Source: Ramlibacter sp. (GTDB lineage Bacteria > Pseudomonadota > Gammaproteobacteria > Burkholderiales > Burkholderiaceae_C). From it: a DNA stretch of 5,760 bases. Position numbers and translations under genes: made by a program. A model generated the notes under the pieces. It saw nothing but the letters and a program-made list of their open reading frames with translations. It did not search any database and was not told the origin of the DNA. Of this stretch, positions 1 to 5,538 are shown in pieces. The DNA lies in NCBI GenBank assembly GCA_026785815.1, contig JAJAZH010000120.1, forward strand, positions 1-5,760, written 5' to 3'. Position 1 is the first letter of the stretch. Each line of letters starts with the position of its first letter.

Positions 1-428
1 ATGCACGGGGCGGGGATCACCCGGACATCGCGTCCGAGCAGCGCCGGCAGGCGCGCCAGCAAGTCCCTGGCGCCCGCCATCTCGCACGACAGGCCGTCGC
101 ACACGCGCACCGTCAGCGGCGCCGGGGCCGTCTCGCCTTCCTTCACCACGTCGAAGTGGTGGTAGAAGCTCGCAACTTCATAGACCTCGGCCTGCGCCAG
201 CCGCAGCTCCTGCGCCAGGGCGGCGAGGTGCGATGCGGGCAGGTGGCCCAGGTGGTCCTGAATCTTGTGCAGGTGCTCGATCAGCAGGTCGGGCCGGCGG
301 GGTGCCGTGCCCAGCAGGCGCTGCACCTCGGCCAGCGCGGCCGGGTCGACGCGGCGGCCTCTCGGGGCCTGGCGCTTGCGTTCACGCGAAGCGTCGACGA
401 CCGCGATCGGGATGATGGGATGGTTCAT
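1..428 (-). CDS. NuoE-like [2Fe-2S] protein, probable NAD-linked formate dehydrogenase beta/gamma subunit (N-terminal part; runs off left edge)
   Basis: The reading frame from the ATG at 428 to the window edge gives 142 residues and was translated by hand. After a basic N-terminus (residues 1-30), residues 40-95 match the helical NuoE/HoxE-type region (LIEHLHKIQDHLGHLP, then EVYEVASFYHHF). The thioredoxin-like [2Fe-2S] fold follows, with a C-x4-C pair at C110 and C115 (RVCDGLSCEMAG) and a third cysteine, C142, just at the edge. The fourth ligand lies outside. Such proteins pass electrons between a formate dehydrogenase or hydrogenase and NAD, either alone (FdsG type) or fused to a NuoF-like NADH domain. 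It starts only 23 nt after the frc stop, with a weak AGAGA five bases before the ATG, so co-transcription is likely. Placement after oxalate genes that release formate favours formate dehydrogenase. The family is clear; the formate link and any fusion are inferred. Confidence 0.8.
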   Translation of the reverse strand, partial: MNHPIIPIAVVDASRERKRQAPRGRRVDPAALAEVQRLLGTAPRRPDLLIEHLHKIQDHLGHLPASHLAALAQELRLAQAEVYEVASFYHHFDVVKEGETAPAPLTVRVCDGLSCEMAGARDLLARLPALLGRDVRVIPAPC

Positions 429-451
429 GCTTGTCTCTGTTGTTCTGGGAG

Positions 452-1699
452 TTAGATGACCCGCTCGGCCTGCAGCTGCCCGATCTGTTCGGCGCTGTAG
501 CCGAGCTGGTTCAGAACTTCCTCGGTGTGCTCGCCCAGCAGCGGGGAGCGGGTCACTTCGGTCGGGCTGTCGGACATCTTGATCGGGTTGCCGACCGTGA
601 GGTACTTGCCGCGCACGGGATGGTCGACCTCGACGATGGTCCCGGTGGCGCGCAACGCCGGCTCGGCCGCGATCTCCTTCATCGAGAGAATCGGCCCGCA
701 CGGGATGTCGTACTTGTTGAGGATTTCCATTGCTTCGAACTTGGTCTTGGTCATGGTCCATTGCTCGATCCGCTTGAAGATCGGCCTCAGGTGCAGCAGG
801 CGCGCGGCGGGGGTCGCGTAAGCCTCGTCCTCGATCCAGTCGGGCTCGCCGATCACCTTGCACACCTCCGGCCAGACGCCGCTCTGGGTGATGAAGTAGA
901 TGTAGGCGTTGGGGTCGGTCTCCCAGCCCTTGCACTTGAGGATCGAGCCTGGCTGGCCGCCGCCCGAAGCATTGCCGGCGCGCGGCACGGCCTCGCCGAA
1001 CTTGCCGTCCGGGTACTGCGGATATTCGTGCATGGTGTGGGTGCGCTCGAGCCGCTGCTGGTCTCGCAGCTTGACGCGGCACAGGTTCAGCACCGCGTCC
1101 TGCATCGGCGCCAGCACCTTCTGGCCGCGGCCGCTGCTGTTGCGCTGGTAAAGCGCGGCCACGATGCCGAGCGCCAGGTGCAGGCCGGTGCCGCTGTCGC
1201 CGATCTGGGCGCCGGTGACCATCGGCGGGCCGTCGTCGAAGCCGGTGGTGGAGGCGGCGCCGCCGGCGCACTGCGCGACGTTTTCGTAGACCTTGCAGTG
1301 CTCGTAGGGCCCAGGTCCGAAGCCCTTGACCGAAGCGACGATCATGCGCGGGTTGATCGACTGGATGTGCTCCCAGGTGATGCCCATGCGGTCGAGCGCG
1401 CCCGGCGCGAAGTTCTCGACCAGCACGTCGCAGGTCTTGATCAGCTCGTCCAGCACCTGCTTGCCCCGGGCCTTCTTGGTGTCCAGCGTGATCGACCGCT
1501 TGTTGTGGTTCAGCATCGTGAAATACAGGCTGTCCGCGCCGGGAATATCGCGCAGCTGGGCGCGAGTGGCGTCGCCTTCGCCGACGCGCTCGACCTTGAT
1601 CACGTCCGCGCCCAACCAGGCCAGCAACTGGGTGCAGGTCGGGCCCGACTGGACGTGCGTGAAATCAAGGATGCGAACGCCGTCTAACGCTTTGCTCAT
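452..1699 (-). CDS. frc: Formyl-CoA:oxalate CoA-transferase, second paralogue (Frc-1, 415 aa)
   Basis: This is a class III (CaiB/BaiF) CoA-transferase of 415 residues, close to the usual 416-428. It moves CoA from formyl-CoA to oxalate in the cytoplasm. The sequence follows the Oxalobacter Frc pattern from end to end: DFTHVQSGP with Q17, Y59, N96-F97 and R104 (CoA site), KVYEN with Y138, and GDSG with D168, the equivalent of catalytic Asp169. Two differences are visible. The glycine loop reads NASGGGQPG (residues 243-251), so its first glycine is Ser245. Residue 48 is Gln where Oxalobacter Frc has Trp48. The start at ATG 1699 is set by AGGA at 1706-1709, six bases upstream. It lies downstream of the PAS gene and 23 nt before the NuoE-like gene. 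The CoA-transferase family is certain and the oxalate role very likely. A shifted acceptor preference from the other copy is possible. Confidence 0.93.
   Translation of the reverse strand: MSKALDGVRILDFTHVQSGPTCTQLLAWLGADVIKVERVGEGDATRAQLRDIPGADSLYFTMLNHNKRSITLDTKKARGKQVLDELIKTCDVLVENFAPGALDRMGITWEHIQSINPRMIVASVKGFGPGPYEHCKVYENVAQCAGGAASTTGFDDGPPMVTGAQIGDSGTGLHLALGIVAALYQRNSSGRGQKVLAPMQDAVLNLCRVKLRDQQRLERTHTMHEYPQYPDGKFGEAVPRAGNASGGGQPGSILKCKGWETDPNAYIYFITQSGVWPEVCKVIGEPDWIEDEAYATPAARLLHLRPIFKRIEQWTMTKTKFEAMEILNKYDIPCGPILSMKEIAAEPALRATGTIVEVDHPVRGKYLTVGNPIKMSDSPTEVTRSPLLGEHTEEVLNQLGYSAEQIGQLQAERVI
1240..1294. repeat. 55-nt near-identical block shared by the two frc genes (copy in second frc)
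   Basis: This block matches 3144-3198 with only two differences by eye (1256/3160 and 1277/3181). It encodes KVYENVAQCAGGAASTTG, which carries the CoA-site tyrosine. A second shared run of 23 identical bases is 1065-1087 versus 2960-2982. The copies are in direct orientation, so recombination between them would delete the PAS gene. Confidence 0.6.
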
Positions 1700-1811
1700 G
1701 GGAAATCCTGGTGGTTGTGTGGGTGCCCGTGGCCGCGCGGGGCCGGGCGCCGGGGCTGTCGACCCGATCCGCCGGTCATTGTCACCCAGTCACCGCAGAC
1801 CACCGCCGCGC
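1700..1811. other. 112-nt GC-rich spacer between the PAS gene and the second frc
   Basis: This spacer is longer than the other gaps in the operon and very GC-rich, especially around 1728-1755. On the transcribed (minus) strand it holds GGTGAC twice, eight bases apart (plus-strand GTCACC at 1781 and 1789), and an imperfect GC-rich stem near 1728-1750 with no T-run after it. I see no convincing -35/-10 pair. The ribosome binding site of the downstream frc is at its left end (1706-1709). Confidence 0.4.
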
Positions 1812-2255
1812 TCAGGACTTGCCCTGGGAGGCGACCTGCGTTTCGAGCTCCGCCAGTCGCTTCTTCAGGTTGCGCTCTTCCTCGAACCGTTTCGATTCGT
1901 CGCGCACCACCGCCACGATCGCAGACACCTTGCCGTCAGGCGAATGCAGCATCGCCACGGTGAAGGCGATCGACAGCGTATGGCCGTCCTTGTGCACCGC
2001 CGGCACCCGCAGCACGTCGTGGCCGTAGCGGGTCTGGCCGGTCGCCATGGTCTTGTGATAGCCGTCCCAGTGCCGTTGCTGCTGGCGCTGGGGAATGATG
2101 ATGTCCAGCGACTTGCCGAGCGCCTGTTCCTCGGTGTGGCCGAACATGCGCTCGGCCGCCGGGTTCCACAGGATGATGGCGCCGGCGGGGTCTGCCGCGA
2201 TCACGGCGTCGCCGATGGCCTCGACCAGCTCGCGGGAATCGATTGTTGTCTGCAT
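1812..2255 (-). CDS. Stand-alone PAS (S-box) sensor protein, 147 aa
   Basis: This is a small cytoplasmic protein made of one PAS domain (about residues 8-120) followed by a charged helix likely to form a coiled coil (RDESKRFEEERNLKKRLAELE, about 118-140). There is no kinase, HTH, GGDEF or membrane segment. PAS hallmarks are GDAVIAADPAG, ILWNPAAERMFGHTEEQALGK and the VVRDES end strand. His62 in RHWDGY falls at the position of the proximal haem histidine of FixL (RHDSY) in an ungapped 39-residue comparison by eye, but FixL Arg206, His214 and Arg220 become Lys, Arg and Leu. It may sense redox, haem, flavin or a metabolite and act through a partner. The ATG at 2255 is preferred over an upstream in-frame TTG at 2282 because GAGGAG (2262-2267) lies six bases before it. 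It sits between the two frc genes. The fold is sure, the ligand and partner unknown. Confidence 0.88.
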   Translation of the reverse strand: MQTTIDSRELVEAIGDAVIAADPAGAIILWNPAAERMFGHTEEQALGKSLDIIIPQRQQQRHWDGYHKTMATGQTRYGHDVLRVPAVHKDGHTLSIAFTVAMLHSPDGKVSAIVAVVRDESKRFEEERNLKKRLAELETQVASQGKS

Positions 2256-2261
2256 GGCTGT

Positions 2262-2267
2262 CTCCTC
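2262..2267 (-). promoter_or_regulatory. Ribosome binding site deciding the PAS gene start
   Basis: On the minus strand GAGGAG stands six bases before the ATG at 2255. It is the strongest Shine-Dalgarno in the operon. It rules out the in-frame TTG at 2282, which lies upstream of it. Confidence 0.75.
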
Positions 2268-2280
2268 ATTCCTGCGCTTC

Positions 2281-2314
2281 AAACAAAGACGGCGCCCAAT
2301 CTGAACGCCGTCTT
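2281..2314 (-). terminator. Terminator-like hairpin between the first frc and the PAS gene
   Basis: A perfect 9-bp inverted repeat, AAGACGGCG at 2286-2294 and CGCCGTCTT at 2306-2314, encloses an 11-nt loop. On the transcribed minus strand the stem runs straight into TTTGTTTG, giving a short T-rich tail. On the plus strand the stem is followed by C and G only, so the polarity fits transcription of the operon. It starts 23 nt after the stop of the first frc. It would act as a partial intrinsic terminator or an mRNA 3'-end stabiliser, lowering expression of the PAS, second frc and formate dehydrogenase genes compared with oxc and the first frc. Confidence 0.62.
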
Positions 2315-2337
2315 CGGGGGGCCTCAGGCCGCTGGCG

Positions 2338-3606
2338 TCAAACCACCTCTTTGGCGTGCAGTTCCTTGATCTGGTCCTTGCTGTAGCCCAGGGAGGCCAG
2401 CACTTCGTCGGTGTTCTCGCCCAGCAGCGGGGAGCCGGTGATCTCGGGCTTCATGTCCGAGAACTTGATCGGGCTGCCGACGGTCCAGTAGCTGCCGCGG
2501 GTCTTGTGCTTGACTTCGGCGATGGTGCCGCTTTCGATCAGCGACTTGTCGGTGAGGATTTCCTTCATCGACAGCACCGGGGCGCAGGGGATGTCGAACT
2601 TGCGCAGCACGTCGACCGCTTCGAACTTGGTCTTGTCCTTGAGCCAGTCCTCGATGGTGGCGAAGATCTCGGTGATGTGCGGCTGGCGGGCCTTGGGCGT
2701 GGTGTAGGCCGGGTCGGTCTTCCACTCCGGCTTGCCGATGGCGTCGCAGATCGGCGCCCAGGCGTGGCCCTGCACCGTGAAGTAGATGTAGGCGTTGGGG
2801 TCGGTCTCATGGCCCTTGCACTTCAGGATCCAGCCCGGCTGACCGCCGCCGCCGGCATTGCCGCCGCGCGGCACCACCTTGTCCTTGAACGCATCCATCT
2901 CGTGCGGGTACTGGGGATACTCTTCCAGGTAGCCCAGGCGCTCCAGGCGCTGCTGGTCGCGCAGCTTGACGCGGCACAGGTTGATCACGCTGTCCTGCAT
3001 CGACACTGCCACCTTCTGGCCCTTGCCGGTCTGCTGGCGGCCGATGATGGCCGTCAGGATGCCGATGGCCAGGTGCATGCCGGTGTTGCTGTCGCCCAGG
3101 GCGGCGGAGGAAATGGTCGGCTGCGAGTTTTCGCCCTTCCACCAGCCGGTGGTGGAGGCAGCGCCGCCGGCGCACTGCGCCACGTTTTCGTAGACCTTCA
3201 GGTCTTCATAGTGGTGGCCGTCCGAGAAGCCCTTGACCGAAGCCAGGATCATCTTCGGGTTCAGTTCCTGGATGCGCTCCCAGGTGAAGCCCATGCGGTC
3301 GAGCGCGCCGGGGCCGAAGTTTTCGACCATCACGTCGGATTCGCGGATCAGCTTCTCCAGCACTTCCTTGCCGGCCGGCTTCTTGGTGTCCAGCGTCAGC
3401 GACTTCTTGTTGCTGTTGAGCATGGTGAAGTAGAGCGCGTCCACGTTCGGGATGTCCTGCAGCTGGGTGCGGGTGACGTCGCCGGAGCCGGGCCGCTCGA
3501 CCTTGATCACGTCCGCGCCGAACCAGGCCAGCAGCTGGGTGCAGGCCGGACCGGCTTGCACGTGCGTGAAGTCGATGATCTTGATGCCGTTGAGGGGTTT
3601 GTTCAT
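2338..3606 (-). CDS. frc: Formyl-CoA:oxalate CoA-transferase, first paralogue next to oxc (Frc-2, 422 aa)
   Basis: This is a class III CoA-transferase of 422 residues, very like Oxalobacter Frc throughout. It makes oxalyl-CoA and formate from formyl-CoA and oxalate, feeding the decarboxylase encoded 44 nt upstream. Visible key residues are Q17 (DFTHVQAGP), Y59, N96-F97, R104, Y139 (KVYEN) and D172 in GDSNTG as the catalytic aspartate. The full tetraglycine loop is present (G252-G255, NAGGGGQPG). Trp48 of the Oxalobacter enzyme is Gln here. The start at ATG 3606 is supported by AAGGA (3617-3621) and by the family N-terminus MNKPLNGIKIIDFTH. The open frame continues upstream inside oxc, but that stretch has no Frc likeness. 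This copy is the closer match to the canonical sequence and is probably the main oxalate transferase. A short insert relative to the other copy lies around residues 155-165. Confidence 0.95.
   Translation of the reverse strand: MNKPLNGIKIIDFTHVQAGPACTQLLAWFGADVIKVERPGSGDVTRTQLQDIPNVDALYFTMLNSNKKSLTLDTKKPAGKEVLEKLIRESDVMVENFGPGALDRMGFTWERIQELNPKMILASVKGFSDGHHYEDLKVYENVAQCAGGAASTTGWWKGENSQPTISSAALGDSNTGMHLAIGILTAIIGRQQTGKGQKVAVSMQDSVINLCRVKLRDQQRLERLGYLEEYPQYPHEMDAFKDKVVPRGGNAGGGGQPGWILKCKGHETDPNAYIYFTVQGHAWAPICDAIGKPEWKTDPAYTTPKARQPHITEIFATIEDWLKDKTKFEAVDVLRKFDIPCAPVLSMKEILTDKSLIESGTIAEVKHKTRGSYWTVGSPIKFSDMKPEITGSPLLGENTDEVLASLGYSKDQIKELHAKEVV
3144..3198. repeat. 55-nt near-identical block shared by the two frc genes (copy in first frc)
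   Basis: This is the partner of 1240-1294, differing at two bases, both synonymous third positions. The surrounding gene has diverged much further. Confidence 0.6.
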
Positions 3607-3650
3607 GGTGCTCTTTTCCTTGTCAAAAACTGAGGGTGTTGCAACCGGGG

Positions 3651-5372
3651 TCAGGCGGTCTTCTTCTTGGCGCTGGCCGGGTTCAGGCTGGTGATGCGGC
3701 CGCTCTCGGTGCCGGCCGTCTCGTCGATGATGGCGTTGATCAGGGTCGGCTTGCCGGACTTGATGGCTTCGGTCAGGGCCTTCTCGAGTTCGGCCGGGGT
3801 GTTGGCCACCACGCCGACGCCGCCGAAGGCCTGCATCATCATTTCGTATTTGGCGCCCTTGACGAACTGGGTGGGGGCCATGTCGCCACCGCGCGGGTTC
3901 TTGTCGGTGCCCTTGTAGATGCCGTTGTTGTTGAACACGATCACGCACACCGGAAGGTTGTAGCGGCAGATCGTTTCCACCTCCATCCCGCTGAAGCCGA
4001 AGGCGCTGTCGCCCTCGATCGCGATCACCGGCTTGCCGGTCTCGACGGCGGCGGCGATGGCAAAGCCCATGCCGATCCCCATGATGCCCCAGGTGCCGAC
4101 GTCCAGGCGCTTGCGCGGCTCGTACATGTCGACGATGCTGCGCGCGAAGTCCAGCGTGTTGGCGCCTTCGTTGACGACGATCGCGTCCGGCCGGGCCTTG
4201 ACCTGGTTGCGGATCACGTTCAGCGCGCTGTGAAAATTCATCGGCGACGGGTTCAGCGCCAGCGTCTCGGCCATCTTGGAGATGTTCTTGTCCTTGCGCT
4301 CGGCGATGCCCTGGGTCCACTCGACGGGCGGCTTGGCCCAGCCCGAGCCCATGCCGGCCAGCAGCGCGGAGACGCAGGAGCCGATGTCGCCCACCAGCGG
4401 CGCGGCGATCGGGACGTTGCTGTCCATCTCGGTCGGCGAGATGTCGATCTGGATGAACTGCCGGCTGTCGGCCTTGTCGCCGCCCCAGGTCTTGCCCTTG
4501 CCGTGCGACAGCAGCCAGTTGAGGCGGGCGCCGACCAGCATCACCACGTCAGCTTCGGCCAGCACGTGGGAGCGGGTGGCCGAGGCCGACTGCGCATGGG
4601 TGTCCGGCAGCAGGCCCTTGGCCATCGACATCGGCAGGTAGGGGATGCCGCTTTTCTCGATCAGGGCGCGGATATCAGCGTCGGCCTGCGCGTAGGCGGC
4701 GCCCTTGCCCAGCACGATCAGCGGACGCTTGGCGCCCTTGAGCAGGTCGAGCGCGCGCTTGACCGCGTCCTGGGCGGGGATCTGCCGCGGAGCCGGGTCG
4801 ATCACCTTGATCAGCGACTTCTTGCCGGCGGCCGCGTCCATGGTCTGGCCGAACAGCTTGGCCGGCAGGTCCAGGTAGACGCCGCCCGGGCGCCCCGACA
4901 GGGCCGAGCGGATCGCTCGCGCGACGCCGATACCGATGTCCTGCGCGTGCAGCACGCGGAAGGCGGCCTTGCACAGCGGCTTGGCGATCGCCAGCTGGTC
5001 CATCTCCTCGTAGTCGCCCTGCTGCAGGTCGACGATCTCGCGCTCGCTCGAGCCCGAAATCAGGATCATCGGAAAGCAGTTGGTGGTGGCGTTGGTCAGC
5101 GCCGTCAGGCCGTTCAGGAAACCCGGGGCCGACACCGTCATGCAGATGCCGGGCTTTTGCGTCAGGAAGCCGGCGGCGGCGGCGGCGTTGCCGGCGTGCT
5201 GCTCGTGGCGAAACGAGATCATGCGCAGGCCTGCTGCCTGCGCCATGCGGGTGAAGTCGGTGATCGGGATGCCGGGCAGGGCGTAGATGTTTTCGATGCC
5301 GTTGAGCTTGAGCGCGTCGATCAGCAGGTGGAAGCCGTCGGTCTGCTCGCCGGAGGGGGTGTCGTTGGTCAT
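3651..5372 (-). CDS. oxc: Oxalyl-CoA decarboxylase (573 aa)
   Basis: This is a cytoplasmic thiamine diphosphate (ThDP) enzyme that converts oxalyl-CoA to formyl-CoA and CO2. Its length fits the family (568 in Oxalobacter). The N-terminal pyrimidine-binding domain (about 10-180) has TDGFH, RHEQHAG with Glu57 (equivalent of Glu56, which activates ThDP) and SGSSEREIVDLQQGDYEEMD with Tyr121. The middle domain (about 195-345) holds LGKGAAYAQ and IGARLNWLL-like strands. The C-terminal domain has the ThDP/Mg motif from GDSAFGF (454-460) to NN (481-482), then Tyr486, and Ser557 and Arg559 in ESGRI. All these match catalytic or binding residues of the characterised enzyme. One local variant is YALPGIP (30-36), where Oxalobacter has YGVVGIP. 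The ATG at 5372 fits the family N-terminus, with a weak AAAGAG at 5383-5388; an upstream in-frame TTG at 5402 is less likely. It is the first gene of the operon. Confidence 0.97.
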   Translation of the reverse strand: MTNDTPSGEQTDGFHLLIDALKLNGIENIYALPGIPITDFTRMAQAAGLRMISFRHEQHAGNAAAAAGFLTQKPGICMTVSAPGFLNGLTALTNATTNCFPMILISGSSEREIVDLQQGDYEEMDQLAIAKPLCKAAFRVLHAQDIGIGVARAIRSALSGRPGGVYLDLPAKLFGQTMDAAAGKKSLIKVIDPAPRQIPAQDAVKRALDLLKGAKRPLIVLGKGAAYAQADADIRALIEKSGIPYLPMSMAKGLLPDTHAQSASATRSHVLAEADVVMLVGARLNWLLSHGKGKTWGGDKADSRQFIQIDISPTEMDSNVPIAAPLVGDIGSCVSALLAGMGSGWAKPPVEWTQGIAERKDKNISKMAETLALNPSPMNFHSALNVIRNQVKARPDAIVVNEGANTLDFARSIVDMYEPRKRLDVGTWGIMGIGMGFAIAAAVETGKPVIAIEGDSAFGFSGMEVETICRYNLPVCVIVFNNNGIYKGTDKNPRGGDMAPTQFVKGAKYEMMMQAFGGVGVVANTPAELEKALTEAIKSGKPTLINAIIDETAGTESGRITSLNPASAKKKTA

Positions 5373-5437
5373 GGTGAGATGGCTCTTTCGAAGATCGAGC
5401 AACCGCGCCCCGGGCGGGTCGATTGCAGTGTCGCGTT

Positions 5438-5479
5438 ATCATAGGAATAGCTCGCTCTTCGCCCCTTGACCCCGGTCAA
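5438..5479 (-). promoter_or_regulatory. Predicted activator-dependent oxc operon promoter
   Basis: On the minus strand TATGAT (5443-5438) is a good -10 hexamer, but the bases 17 nt upstream of it (AGGGGC, 5466-5461) are no -35. Instead the FNR-type palindrome is centred between 5472 and 5473. If the -10 occupies -12 to -7, the start is near 5431 and the palindrome centre is exactly -41.5, the class II position of Crp/Fnr activators. The untranslated leader would be about 59 nt. The start point is predicted, not measured. Confidence 0.6.
5466..5479. promoter_or_regulatory. FNR-type operator palindrome TTGAC-N4-GTCAA
   Basis: TTGACCCCGGTCAA has perfect six-base arms around a central CC. It fits the known ANR/FNR/DNR consensus TTGAY-N4-RTCAA with the correct spacing. 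It lies between oxc and a divergent Crp/Fnr-family gene, which is the obvious candidate to bind it. Confidence 0.72.
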
Positions 5480-5492
5480 TATTCGTTATATT
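5466..5492 (+). promoter_or_regulatory. Predicted promoter of the Crp/Fnr regulator
   Basis: TTGACC (5466-5471, one mismatch to TTGACA) and TATATT (5487-5492, one mismatch to TATAAT) are separated by 15 bp, slightly short for sigma-70. The -35 is the left arm of the operator, so protein bound there would block this promoter. The leader to the ATG at 5539 would be about 40 nt. Confidence 0.45.
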
Positions 5493-5538
5493 CGCGGCGC
5501 CCGCAGCCGGTCTTGCGCGGCCCCTCCCACCGAAAACC

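Noticed and set aside
431..1687. Plus-strand open frame of 418 codons antisense to the second frc
   Set aside because: Shadow of the frc coding strand, with no recognisable domain.
1774..1794. GTCACC repeated twice in the spacer before the second frc as a possible operator
   Set aside because: Only six bases long, with no adjoining promoter and no symmetry of a known binding site.
2356..3633. Plus-strand open frame of 425 codons antisense to the first frc
   Set aside because: Shadow frame; the opposite strand encodes a canonical Frc.
3607..4320. Extension of the first frc frame upstream through the oxc 3' region, suggesting a 660-residue fusion
   Set aside because: The added stretch has low-complexity shadow composition and overlaps the conserved end of oxc; the ATG at 3606 has a ribosome binding site and the family N-terminus.
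5373..5402. Upstream TTG start at 5402 for oxc
   Set aside because: The ten extra residues are not family-like and the ATG at 5372 gives the expected N-terminus.
5406..5416. Short GC inverted repeat CGCCC-C-GGGCG in the oxc leader
   Set aside because: A one-base centre cannot form an RNA hairpin, and such repeats are expected by chance at this GC content.
3636..5444. Long plus-strand open frame of 602 codons antisense to oxc
   Set aside because: It mirrors oxc on the opposite strand; the composition (His, Ala, Gly, Arg, Val, Asp rich) is typical of antisense frames in GC-rich genes, and the oxc frame has full family motifs.
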